A stretch of 61,547 nucleotides of DNA from Anabaenopsis elenkinii CCIBt3563 (lineage in GTDB: Bacteria; Cyanobacteriota; Cyanobacteriia; Cyanobacteriales; Nostocaceae). The stretch covers positions 2,289,437 to 2,350,983 of the forward strand of contig NZ_CP063311.1 of assembly GCF_015245355.1 (NCBI RefSeq). The letters run 5' to 3'. How positions within the stretch are numbered: position 1 is the first letter of the stretch; every line of letters begins with the position of its first letter. A model generated the notes under the pieces. That model did not search any database. It saw nothing but the letters and a program-made list of their open reading frames with translations, and had not been told where the DNA came from. Below, piece by piece: positions 1 through 8,115 of this stretch. The position numbers were made by a program, and so were the translations under genes.

Positions 1-362
1 CTTTTCAGGTGCTTACTATCTTTTGCTGCTTCTAATATAATTTGTGTAGCATTAATATTGCGCTCAGTGTAAGCACGAAACCCATTACCCCAACTTGCTC
101 GCACCCCCGCTTGGGCAGCTTGATGGTAAACTATATCTACATCTTCTAGCAGTGTCTGCCAATCCAAAACCTGAATATCTCTCTCAATTAAAGTAAAAGC
201 AGGATGATTTTGGAAATTGGCGATGTTCTTCCGCTTCAGTTCAGGACTGTAGTAATCATTGAACTCGTCTACTCCAATAACTTGCTGTCCTTGATTTAAA
301 AGAGTTTCTACAAGATGAGAACCGATGAATCCGGCGGCTCCGGTAACGATATTTTTAGTCAT
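1..362 (-). CDS. NAD-dependent epimerase/dehydratase, N-terminal part
   Basis: The first 120 residues of a short-chain dehydrogenase-type sugar nucleotide epimerase are visible; the C-terminus lies beyond the window edge. The protein starts at an ATG whose complement is at 360-362 and opens with the Rossmann motif TGAAGFIGSH (about residues 7-16), then an acidic residue after the second strand (GVDEFNDYYS) as expected for NAD binding. The stretch YHQAAQAGVR is typical of the UDP-glucuronate/UDP-glucose 4-epimerase branch of the extended SDR family. Such enzymes supply sugars for cell-surface polysaccharide. The catalytic YxxxK is outside the window, so substrate cannot be assigned. Confidence 0.85.
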   Translation of the reverse strand, partial: MTKNIVTGAAGFIGSHLVETLLNQGQQVIGVDEFNDYYSPELKRKNIANFQNHPAFTLIERDIQVLDWQTLLEDVDIVYHQAAQAGVRASWGNGFRAYTERNINATQIILEAAKDSKHLK

Positions 363-403
363 GAGATAATTTAGTATAGGGTGTATATCTGAAGATGACA
401 TTT

Positions 404-538
404 TCCCTCCCCTTTGTAAGGGGAGGGGACTGGATTTTATTGTTTCGGTGTGTCCCCCATTCCCTGTTCCCTGTTCCCTGTTCCCTGTTCCCTAAGATAA
501 AAATTACCTGTTTAATACTTTCCAAACATCCTCTTAGA
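404..538. repeat. Truncated copy of an interspersed MITE-like repeat
   Basis: This stretch contains a CCTCCCCTTTGTAAGGGGAGG-like palindrome, TTCCCTG heptamers repeated about four times (about 461-493), and a right end (about 494-537) that recurs almost base for base at 61030-61078. The left terminal inverted repeat seen in the 60833 copy is absent here, so this copy is truncated. Its right end runs into cysE: the TTA at 534-536, which is the cysE stop codon, lies inside the repeat end. Confidence 0.75.
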
Positions 539-1328
539 TTCCGGCACCATCGAGAAATTGCTGGATTTCCTTATCTCTGAGGCTACACAAGGGCGCATCG
601 GGGGGTAACTCATCTGCATGGGAGAGCACAGAAACCGCCAAAACATGGTTTTTTGTGGTAGATTGACTCTCTTTGAGGTTTTGGATTTCCGTTTCTAATG
701 ATGAAATCCGATCTACCAAGGCGCGAATTACTTGGGCTTCCGAGTCTGGTAAGTTGTTATGTTCTAGGGGAGCAACTCGCGCCCCGGAACGATAAACAAT
801 GCGACCAGGTACCCCCACCACTGTGCAATCACTAGGAACATCCCTAAGAACCACTGAACCCGCACCAATGCGGACATTATTACCAATTTGGATATTTCCT
901 AATACTTTGGCTCCTGCGCCCACTACCACATTTTCCCCTAGGGTGGGGTGGCGTTTACCTGTTTGTTTACCAGTTCCTCCCAAGGTGACACCTTGATAAA
1001 TTAGGGCATAATCCCCGATTATAGCTGTTTCACCAATCACAACCCCCATACCGTGGTCAATAAACACACCTTGGCCAATTGTCGCCCCTGGGTGTATTTC
1101 CACTCCTGTGAAAAACCTACCGATATGGGAAATCAACCGGGGTAAAAAGGGAACACCAATATTATGCAGCCAGTGAGCCAGGCGATGGAATATTAGGGCT
1201 TGCAAACCTGGGTAGCAAAACAGGACCTCTAGCCAGTTACGGGCGGCTGGGTCACGTTCAAAGATGATGCCAAAATCAGCGCGTAGTCTAGATAGCACGA
1301 TGTAGTACCGATGCAAAAATGTTAACAA
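534..1328 (-). CDS. cysE: Serine O-acetyltransferase
   Basis: Transfers acetyl from acetyl-CoA to L-serine, the first step of cysteine synthesis in the cytoplasm. Residues 15-65 carry the SAT N-terminal helices ([21 protein letters not shown]), followed by left-handed beta-helix hexapeptide repeats (about 70-190) with the conserved DHGMG motif at 91-95 and GGTGK near 117-121. A divergent tail of about 60 residues follows, longer than many CysE proteins. The listed ATG gives 264 aa; a GTG at 1301 (codon 10, starting VLSRLRADF) matches the usual cyanobacterial N-terminus better and may be the real start. The stop codon is supplied by a repeat-element end, so the native C-terminus may have been slightly altered. 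Identification is firm. Confidence 0.95.
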   Translation of the reverse strand: MLTFLHRYYIVLSRLRADFGIIFERDPAARNWLEVLFCYPGLQALIFHRLAHWLHNIGVPFLPRLISHIGRFFTGVEIHPGATIGQGVFIDHGMGVVIGETAIIGDYALIYQGVTLGGTGKQTGKRHPTLGENVVVGAGAKVLGNIQIGNNVRIGAGSVVLRDVPSDCTVVGVPGRIVYRSGARVAPLEHNNLPDSEAQVIRALVDRISSLETEIQNLKESQSTTKNHVLAVSVLSHADELPPDAPLCSLRDKEIQQFLDGAGI

Positions 1329-1551
1329 TTGCTGGCGTTTTTTTCTTGCTTCATTCTGGAAATGTGGGGGCTAACCAGTCCACAAGTTCAACGACTAATC
1401 TAGCCGCTATGATATACCTAACTTCCCACTTGCAGGCCTTACCGATCCTGTGTTGAGGTTGCTGCTCTCCCTGGGGAGGTGGAGGGTAGACCCCCAACAG
1501 CAACTATTAAACCCAGAATATAAAGCTAATCATAACATATTTGAACAGACG

Positions 1552-3174
1552 TTAATCCAAAAATCGCAATAATACCCCGGTTTTGAGTAATCCTTTCTCT
1601 TGACTGTAACTACTGATAGTCAGCGATCGCAGCTTTTGCCAAAAAGATTGACCTACTATTTCCACTAACTGCAAAGTGGGTAATTGACGCTCTAGGAGGG
1701 TGCGGCTTTGAGTCCAATCCAGATATACATACCCTTGATTGGGTTGGGGGAGGGCGTTAATACTATCTTGGAAATAGCGATCGCCAACTATAGGACTGTT
1801 CTGATTTGTGATTAATGGGGCTAAGGTTTCCCAACTAGAGGCAAAAATTTCATAATTCCCCACATTGGTATGTACACCCCGTACTTCAGCCTCAATATTA
1901 AATGATGGGCGTTCTAGGGTATGGGTTTGTGCTGCAGTTAGCTCAGTCCAAGCAAAGACAGTGTTTTGATTCCAGTTAAAAGAACTCACACTCAGCCCAT
2001 CTGCGGCGGCGATGCTATCTAAACGAGCAATACCCCCTGGGACATCCTCTAATTTTTCCACCACAAACACCCAATCAACCCCCCTTCCGGGATGGGGTAA
2101 AACAGCTAAAGCATATTCTCCTTTTACCCAACTAAAAATCTCCTGAGTCTTCACCCCCAGATTTTCCCATGGTTTGAGCCAGCTAGAAATAGCATCTGTC
2201 CCGGAACCAGACGCTTGTTTCCACAGTTGACCTAAATCACTGTTGGGCAAATTATTTAAATGGGTACCAGAAACCACCAAACCAGCCCCCTGGGGTATAT
2301 ATGCTAACGCCCCCACATTTTGACTCAGGGGGGGAGAAACCGGGATAATTTCCGAGTTAGTCAGGAAATTACTTTCTGCTAACAGTCCTTGGGGATGTAA
2401 AGACAAACAAATAAATTGACTATCAAAGGTGACTGTAGGTAATTCTAAACCTTGCCATGCAGCCACGGCGGGAAGATTGACAAAAGCAACAGCCACGGAG
2501 CTTTTAGGTAGCTGTTGCAGCGCTCTTTGGTACTGGGAGGAGCTGGACAAATTCACATCGGGAGCTTGGACATTATTAATTGCGTCTCGTAGCACCTTGG
2601 GATGATTAGCAAACAAAACAAAGTCACCCACCACCGCAGCTGACAAAGAAGTATGGAGCTGGTAACCAGAGTCAGATAGCAGCTTTACCCCTGCATATTT
2701 CTCTACTTCCAAGTTAGCCCCAGCCAATACCCGGCGAGAAAATAATAACTCTACAAACTCCCGGCTGATTTCTGGTTTCTTGGTTGCTAGGGCCATCAAA
2801 TACCCTGGTTGCTCTCCGTTTTCTGGGTCGCGGTCAATATCCGTACTGGTGACTGCGAGGGTAATTTCCTTACCTAGCCAGGGTTTAATATCTTGTTTGT
2901 AATCTAGGTCTGTCTCAGCTAATAAACTGGTTTTGAGTTGGGATAATTCTTTTTGATTCTCCCACAGTAGTACAGGATTATTCAGTAAAGACACCATCAC
3001 CGGCGCTACTTTGGAGACGAATATAGCAGCCTGGGGTTGAGAGATAGAACTGGCAAGGTTAACAGGTTTCTTGGCGAAAAACCAGTAAAATAACCCCACA
3101 GCTATGATTACCAGGGCGATCGCCCCAGCTACCAAAAAACCAAAGGATGAGCGTTGGCTATTGACATTAGACAT
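1552..3174 (-). CDS. DUF3352 domain-containing membrane-anchored protein
   Basis: A 540-residue protein with one N-terminal membrane segment (about residues 12-34, FGFLVAGAIALVIIAVGLFY) and a long exported domain rich in beta-type segments. The sequence pattern (AAIFVSKVAPVMVSLL near the start, repeated VAVAFVNLPA and GYVYLDW-type strands) is that of the cyanobacterial DUF3352 family, which has no established function. It is preceded by about 120 bp shared with the divergent rhodanese gene. It most likely sits in the plasma or thylakoid membrane with the bulk facing the periplasm or lumen; that location is inference from the single N-terminal anchor. Confidence 0.85.
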   Translation of the reverse strand: MSNVNSQRSSFGFLVAGAIALVIIAVGLFYWFFAKKPVNLASSISQPQAAIFVSKVAPVMVSLLNNPVLLWENQKELSQLKTSLLAETDLDYKQDIKPWLGKEITLAVTSTDIDRDPENGEQPGYLMALATKKPEISREFVELLFSRRVLAGANLEVEKYAGVKLLSDSGYQLHTSLSAAVVGDFVLFANHPKVLRDAINNVQAPDVNLSSSSQYQRALQQLPKSSVAVAFVNLPAVAAWQGLELPTVTFDSQFICLSLHPQGLLAESNFLTNSEIIPVSPPLSQNVGALAYIPQGAGLVVSGTHLNNLPNSDLGQLWKQASGSGTDAISSWLKPWENLGVKTQEIFSWVKGEYALAVLPHPGRGVDWVFVVEKLEDVPGGIARLDSIAAADGLSVSSFNWNQNTVFAWTELTAAQTHTLERPSFNIEAEVRGVHTNVGNYEIFASSWETLAPLITNQNSPIVGDRYFQDSINALPQPNQGYVYLDWTQSRTLLERQLPTLQLVEIVGQSFWQKLRSLTISSYSQEKGLLKTGVLLRFLD

Positions 3175-3291
3175 ATTGACAGTGCTTTTATTGGTGTAAC
3201 TTGGTTTTACTACTCCCAGGGGAATAGATGCTGATGCCAGGAAAAAGATTTTCTGTCACCATAAAGGGTATAGGTTGTTTACAAAAATCTC

Positions 3292-3651
3292 ATGACAGGG
3301 AATCCTTCTGGTCAACTCATTACTCAAATTAGTGTAGAGGAACTAGCGCAACGTCTATCTGCAGGTGATGCAAGTATTCAGTTAATAGATGTGCGCGAAC
3401 CCCAAGAAATAGCAACTGCTAGTATTGAGGGGTTTGTCAATCTCCCCTTAAGCGAATTTGGGGAATGGGCCGACCAAATCACCACTATGTTTAATCCCGA
3501 AGGGGAAACCCTTGTGTTATGTCACCACGGTATTCGCTCCGCCCAGATGTCCCAGTGGCTAGTTGCTCAAGGTTTTACCAATGTTAGAAATATAACAGGT
3601 GGTATAGATGCCTACTCTATCTTAGTTGATTCTTCTATTCCTCAATATTAA
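3292..3651 (+). CDS. Rhodanese-like domain protein
   Basis: A single-domain rhodanese of 119 residues. The active-site loop CHHGIRS (Cys77 to Ser83) has the catalytic cysteine, and the family motifs LIDVREPQE (31-39) and NITGGIDAY near the C-terminus are present. Single-domain rhodaneses carry persulfide sulfur for transfer to acceptors such as cyanide, thioredoxin or thiol-modifying enzymes; the physiological acceptor is not indicated by the neighbours. It is divergent from the DUF3352 gene, with about 117 bp between them for both promoters. Confidence 0.9.
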   Translation: MTGNPSGQLITQISVEELAQRLSAGDASIQLIDVREPQEIATASIEGFVNLPLSEFGEWADQITTMFNPEGETLVLCHHGIRSAQMSQWLVAQGFTNVRNITGGIDAYSILVDSSIPQY

Positions 3652-3950
3652 CATATTTACAGATGGCATTGCCTAGGTGCAACTGATGATCACATCCGAG
3701 CAATGCTATTCTGAAGATCATACCGTCTGAGATGTGACTAATTATGCATACATATGGCTTTTGGGTAAAAGTAATTTATACTACATATTCTCCCAAAGCG
3801 AGATGCAATAATACCTAAATAATAAAGTGCAAAATAAACTGAACTAATTAAATATTCTGCTACATTAATTAACTATTATTCCGATTTTTTGCTTTTAAAA
3901 CCCTTTTTTTTTCCACTTTAATTAAATCTGCCTTCAGCCAAATATACCTT

Positions 3951-5048
3951 ATGCAAGTCCAGTTAACCAATCGACAACAGCATATACTTTGGGCAACAGT
4001 ACGTCATTACATCGCCACTGCGGAGCCTGTAGGTTCAAAAGCCTTGGTTGATGAATATGACCTGGGTGTGAGTTCAGCGACAATTCGTAATGTCATGGGT
4101 GTGTTAGAAAAATCGGGATTACTTTATCAACCACACACCTCCGCTGGGCGCATACCCTCAGATTCCGGCTATCGTATCTATGTTGACCAGTTAATTATAC
4201 CTTCTCTAGGATATACTACCCGCACAGAACTGGTAGCCAAGGAGGTAGAACAAGCTCTACAAAATCGCCTCCATTGGGAAGATTGGAGCTTGGAAGCCAT
4301 ATTACAAGGTGCAGCGCAAATTTTAGCCACGGTCAGCGGCTGCATTAGCTTAATTACTATGCCCCAAACTACCACAGCAATTGTGCGCCATTTGCAATTA
4401 GTGCAAATTGAAGCTCACAAGATTATGCTGATTATGGTCACCGATGCCTATGAAACCCATTCTAAACTGATCAACCTATCCCCCGCCGAGGAAGAGACAA
4501 AACTTGACCCAGAGAAAATAGATCATGAGTTGCAGATAGTCTCTAATTTTCTCAATTCCCACTTGCGGGGGCGCAGTCTGTCGGAATTACCTTCCCTACA
4601 GTGGACTGAGTTAGATCAGGAGTTCCAACGTTATGGCGAATTTTTGCAAAGTTCAGTCACAGACTTGACTCGCAGCCATATGACACCAACTACAACCCAA
4701 ATTATGATCAGGGGTGTAGCGGAAGTTTTGCGTCAGCCGGAATTTTCTCAATTACAGCAAGTACAAACCATTATCCACTTGCTCGAAGAAGAACAAGAGC
4801 AACTGTGGCCGTTGATCTTTGCTGAACCGGAAACCCAAGAGATAGGTAAGTCTAAGGTCACAGTTCGCATTGGTACAGAAAACCCCCTGGAGCCTATGCG
4901 CACCTGTACTTTAATTTCTTCTACCTATCGCCGGGGTATGCTACCTGTAGGAAGTGTGGGAGTATTAGGACCTACACGCCTGGATTATGAAAGTGCGATC
5001 GCCGTTGTAGCTGCTGCTGCTGACTACCTTTCAGACGCTTTTAGTTAA
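3951..5048 (+). CDS. hrcA: Heat-inducible transcription repressor HrcA
   Basis: A 365-residue HrcA: N-terminal winged helix (about 1-100, with [20 protein letters not shown] and the [13 protein letters not shown] motif), a GAF-like middle and the C-terminal segment [21 protein letters not shown]. HrcA binds CIRCE operators and represses chaperonin genes. No dnaK, grpE or groESL gene and no CIRCE palindrome (TTAGCACTC-N9-GAGTGCTAA) was seen in this window, so its targets lie elsewhere. The 299-bp stretch upstream (3652-3950) is AT-rich, has T-runs just before the gene, and shows no gene. The membrane-protein gene follows directly and may be co-transcribed. Confidence 0.95.
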   Translation: MQVQLTNRQQHILWATVRHYIATAEPVGSKALVDEYDLGVSSATIRNVMGVLEKSGLLYQPHTSAGRIPSDSGYRIYVDQLIIPSLGYTTRTELVAKEVEQALQNRLHWEDWSLEAILQGAAQILATVSGCISLITMPQTTTAIVRHLQLVQIEAHKIMLIMVTDAYETHSKLINLSPAEEETKLDPEKIDHELQIVSNFLNSHLRGRSLSELPSLQWTELDQEFQRYGEFLQSSVTDLTRSHMTPTTTQIMIRGVAEVLRQPEFSQLQQVQTIIHLLEEEQEQLWPLIFAEPETQEIGKSKVTVRIGTENPLEPMRTCTLISSTYRRGMLPVGSVGVLGPTRLDYESAIAVVAAAADYLSDAFS

Positions 5049-5064
5049 GTTGGTATACAAGAAG

Positions 5065-5706
5065 ATGCTCAGAAAAATTGGTTTTGGTTTACTATGGCTG
5101 GGATTTCTCAGCTATGCTTTTATTTTTGCTCCCCCAGATCAACCTGATACTTGGGAGTTAATTCAAAGGCTTTCCCTGGGAAAATGGCAAGATATTAACC
5201 CCCTAGTCATAGCATTATTTAACCTCATGGGCATCTGGCCTGTAATTTACAGTGCAGTACTGTTAAGTGATGGTACAGGGCAAAAAATCCGCGCTTGGCC
5301 TTTTGCAGTCGCTTCTTTTGCTGTTGGGGCTTTTGCTGTTTTACCTTACTTAGCTTTACGCTCACCAAATCAGGTGTTTTCTGGTAAAAAGACTCTCTTA
5401 CTCAAGTTGCTAGATTCCCCTGTGACTGGTGTGATTTTAACTATAGTCGTGGTGATTCTCCTCGCCTATGGTTACACAGGGGATGTTGCAAATTTTATAC
5501 AGCATTTCCAAAGCAGCCGTTTCATTCATGTGATGAGTTTAGATTTCTGTCTACTTTGTCTGTTATTTCCCACATTACTGGGGGATGATATGGCGCGTCG
5601 GGGTGTGAAAAATCAGGGTTTTTTCTGGTTAATAGCTTTAATTCCTTTATTGGGCCCCTTAATTTATTTATCTGTGCGTCCGCCGTTACCGGAATTAAAT
5701 ACCTGA
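5065..5706 (+). CDS. Uncharacterised polytopic membrane protein
   Basis: About 213 residues with five or six predicted membrane segments (for example IGFGLLWLGFLSYAFIF at the start, LIALFNLMGIWPVIYSAVLL, then three more, ending GFFWLIALIPLLGPLIYLSV). I chose the ATG at 5065 because the only upstream start, a TTG at 5050, sits 2 bp after the hrcA stop and adds five residues without a better ribosome site. No catalytic motif is recognised. Its last 43 bp overlap the end of the convergent crtW gene. The close spacing to hrcA suggests readthrough from that gene. Confidence 0.75.
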   Translation: MLRKIGFGLLWLGFLSYAFIFAPPDQPDTWELIQRLSLGKWQDINPLVIALFNLMGIWPVIYSAVLLSDGTGQKIRAWPFAVASFAVGAFAVLPYLALRSPNQVFSGKKTLLLKLLDSPVTGVILTIVVVILLAYGYTGDVANFIQHFQSSRFIHVMSLDFCLLCLLFPTLLGDDMARRGVKNQGFFWLIALIPLLGPLIYLSVRPPLPELNT

Positions 5707-6485
5707 TAAATTTGAGGTAGTTGCCACCAAGGAACATGGGGGTATTCGTGATGTTCGTAATGGTAACCAAAATGGTAGCAAGTGATAAATGACCACCAAA
5801 TAGGACGGCTAATAGTCTGGGAACGATGAGGGTCTTGATAACCTTCTACTGGTTCACTATGGGGTAGAAAGGTGCCAAAATAGAATAATTGTAGGGAACT
5901 TAAAATTGAGGGAATTACCCAAAAATAATTGAGGTTATCCTCTGGCAGATGTCCGAGATATTTTCCTAAGTTATAAATAATCATTAATGTGATTATTTGC
6001 CACCAACTCCAGTAACCTTTCATGAAGTATAAATACCAAGCTAAGAAGTTTTTATATTTACCATTATGAAAATCTGGATCTTTGGCTGTGGCTGGATTAT
6101 GGTGATGTAACCAGTGCTTTTTTAATAGTTTGGGATAGGATAACAGTCCATACAGAAATAGGCACAATGAACCTATGAAATGGTTGATTTTGAGATTTTT
6201 GGGAAAAACTACCCCATGCATGGCATCATGGGCTGTAATAAATAATCCTGTGTATAAAAATGTTTGCCAAAGTATAATCGGCAATAGGAGCCAAATTTTC
6301 CACTGGGAGATGTCAATATAAAGTAACACACCCAGACTGATAGCCCATATAGTCATAATCGCGATCGCCACGAAAATACCCCTAAATAGGAATTTACTGC
6401 TCACTGCTGCCGTGGTACTGATTTTTTTATCAGGTAATGGTAGTGGTTCTAACTGGAACACGCTTTTACTCCGCGTATAATTCAT
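5664..6485 (-). CDS. crtW: Beta-carotene ketolase, CrtW type
   Basis: A membrane di-iron oxygenase that introduces 4-keto groups into beta-carotene, giving echinenone and canthaxanthin. The three histidine clusters of the fatty-acid-desaturase-like fold are present: HDAMHG, HWLHHHN and HYEHHEYP, together with the cyanobacterial CrtW signatures LWQTFLYTGLFITAHDAMHG, LFYFGTFLPH and FITCYHFGYHYEHHE. I prefer the ATG with complement at 6483-6485 (273 aa) over a start 45 bp upstream, because it gives the usual N-terminal length. CrtO is the other ketolase type and is unrelated. The product feeds OCP-family carotenoid proteins, one of which is at 53830. The 3' end overlaps the convergent membrane-protein gene. 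Confidence 0.9.
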   Translation of the reverse strand: MNYTRSKSVFQLEPLPLPDKKISTTAAVSSKFLFRGIFVAIAIMTIWAISLGVLLYIDISQWKIWLLLPIILWQTFLYTGLFITAHDAMHGVVFPKNLKINHFIGSLCLFLYGLLSYPKLLKKHWLHHHNPATAKDPDFHNGKYKNFLAWYLYFMKGYWSWWQIITLMIIYNLGKYLGHLPEDNLNYFWVIPSILSSLQLFYFGTFLPHSEPVEGYQDPHRSQTISRPIWWSFITCYHFGYHYEHHEYPHVPWWQLPQIYQVFNSGNGGRTDK

Positions 6486-6728
6486 GTAGCCATGACAACA
6501 AGCAGTAACTGCTCGTATTTGGCAAGTCAACAGTATTAATATTTATGACATGTAGTAAATATGTTTAAATATTAAGATACCTTAAATAGTATTACACATA
6601 ATTTGACAATAAATTATGTGTAAGAGGTCAGGACACACCGAGAACCCCAGTAAATCTGGAAACTTTAATTTATTTCTGTTTGTAGCACAGTAGTAAGCTA
6701 AAGATTGAGGGATTGATATGGAGTAGTG

Positions 6729-7025
6729 ATGAAAAATCAACTAAAATCTGTTCTCAGTGAGTTAGAACAAGTTCATAGTCAGAATCTTGAGATCATAACT
6801 GGGTTGTTAGCTGAAATCACAAAGCGTAATCCAGAAGAGATCAAACCACACTTAAATAGGATGCTTGAGAATCTAGTCAAACCGCGTCCTTTTTATGAAA
6901 CTGCGACACCAGATGAGTGGGTAGAAGAGTTTGAACAGTGGGTAAAAAGCCACCGAGAACTTAACCTACCGACACTTTCAGACCCAGACATTAGCCGTGA
7001 AAGCATTTATGGAGAGCGTGGGTAA
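6729..7025 (+). CDS. Putative antitoxin of a PIN-domain toxin-antitoxin pair
   Basis: A 98-residue, highly charged, mostly helical protein (LAEITKRNPEEIKPHLNRMLENL, then an acidic DEWVEEFEQWVKSH segment). No DNA-binding domain is recognised with certainty. Its role is inferred from position: its TAA stop is followed with no spacing by the GTG start of a PIN-domain gene, the order and tight coupling seen in VapBC-type modules. I start it at the ATG at 6729, since the ATG is preceded in frame only by a GTG codon. The toxin downstream is interrupted, so the antitoxin may now be an orphan. Confidence 0.65.
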   Translation: MKNQLKSVLSELEQVHSQNLEIITGLLAEITKRNPEEIKPHLNRMLENLVKPRPFYETATPDEWVEEFEQWVKSHRELNLPTLSDPDISRESIYGERG

Positions 7026-7466
7026 GTGCCTTATCTTGTAGATACGAATGTTTTACTAAGGAGTGTAGACCTGAACCACCCCATGAATCAAAATGCACTC
7101 AAAGCTATCACCATGATACGCAGCGGTGGCAAACAATTGCATATTGTCCCACAAAACTTAATTGAATTTTGGAACGTCTACACAAGGCCGCTCGAAAGAA
7201 ATGGTTTAGGACGTAGTGCGAGACAAGCCCAGTAAACAGTCAATCGTTTAAAGGATTTTTTCCCATTATTACTAGATACTACAGCAATTTATCCAGAATG
7301 GGAAAGGTTAGTAGTGACCTATGGAGTTAGGGGGGTTAACGTACATGATACAAGACTGGTGGCAGCAATGCTGGTGCATGGGTTAACTCATATCCTGACA
7401 TTTAATACTAGTGATTTTCTGCGTTACCCTGAAATCACGGCGGTTAATCCTAACCTATTATCTTGA
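7026..7466 (+). pseudogene. PIN-domain (VapC-like) toxin gene with an internal stop
   Basis: Reading from GTG at 7026, the frame gives PYLVDTNVLLRSVD, the N-terminal PIN motif with the first catalytic aspartate, then a TAA at 7233-7235 (codon 70). The same frame then continues with no frameshift to TGA at 7464-7466 and encodes the rest of the domain, including VNVHDTRLVAAMLVHG and ILTFNTSDFLRY, which hold the remaining acidic residues of PIN ribonucleases. A single base change would therefore restore a normal-length protein of about 146 aa. The gene abuts its putative antitoxin and overlaps the end of the SRPBCC gene by 9 bp. It is either a recent pseudogene or a sequencing error. Confidence 0.8.
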
Positions 7467-7907
7467 CTCACACTCCCGTTTAGTGATATAATGCCTATAC
7501 CTAAACATAGCTTCCAGTTGAGCTTGTAGTAGCCAACCACTCATCAGTTCTACTGTACTACCACCAGGCAGACAGAAAGAAATAGCATCAGTCAGCTTGG
7601 TTTTACCATTTTCCGCCACAAACTCATGGCGATGTACCCAGTATTCAAAAGGGCCAGATATCTGTTCATCAATAAACAGGCGGTTTTTGTCACATTCAGT
7701 GTGACGAGCTAACCAAGTTAAAGGTAATGGTCCCAAAAACAGGCGAAATTCAGTAATAGCACCTACTTCTAACCCCCCTTCCCGGCGCACTACTTTTACA
7801 GGTTGCCAAGGTGGCGTGAGTAGTTGCAAGATATCCGGTCTTTCGTGGAATTTCCACACTACTTCGGGGGGTGCATTAATGATGGAGGAATGTTGAAAGT
7901 GCAGCAT
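7458..7907 (-). CDS. SRPBCC-family protein
   Basis: About 149 residues with the START-like helix-grip pattern of the SRPBCC superfamily: an N-terminal strand with HSSIINAPPEVVWKFHERPD, then ITEFRLFLGPLP and FEYWVHRHEF, and a long C-terminal helix. Such proteins bind hydrophobic ligands; the ligand here is unknown. The ATG at 7905-7907 was chosen because upstream starts would run into the preceding CPXCG gene and add residues foreign to the family. It is third in a minus-strand operon with the radical SAM and CPXCG genes. Its final 9 bp overlap the PIN pseudogene on the opposite strand. Confidence 0.8.
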   Translation of the reverse strand: MLHFQHSSIINAPPEVVWKFHERPDILQLLTPPWQPVKVVRREGGLEVGAITEFRLFLGPLPLTWLARHTECDKNRLFIDEQISGPFEYWVHRHEFVAENGKTKLTDAISFCLPGGSTVELMSGWLLQAQLEAMFRYRHYITKRECESR

Positions 7908-7926
7908 GGCCGGAACAACCTCAAAT

Positions 7927-8115
7927 CTAACTTTCGCAGTCAGTATCAATCTCAATATCTAGGGTATCCTCATCCACCCGCAGATACAAAATATTCGGGT
8001 GACAGCACACCTGACAGTCTTCTACATAAGATTGTTGTAACCCAGCACTTAAATCGATAAAAGTTAAGTTTGGTTCGCCGCAATAAGCGCAGTAGTATTC
8101 AGCAGTGTTTTGCAT
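7927..8115 (-). CDS. CPXCG-motif cysteine-rich protein
   Basis: A 62-residue protein with two cysteine pairs, CAYC near residue 9 and CQVC near residue 34, the layout of the small Cys_rich_CPXG family of presumed zinc-binding proteins. The C-terminal half is acidic (VDEDTLDIEIDTDCES). Function is unknown. The ATG follows the radical SAM stop codon without any spacer, so translation of the two is probably coupled; the link suggests a shared job, perhaps in handling the radical SAM substrate, but that is inference. Confidence 0.85.
   Translation of the reverse strand: MQNTAEYYCAYCGEPNLTFIDLSAGLQQSYVEDCQVCCHPNILYLRVDEDTLDIEIDTDCES

Noticed and set aside
395..580. 61-aa open frame on the plus strand
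   Set aside because: It is a translation of the same repeat family and runs antisense into cysE.
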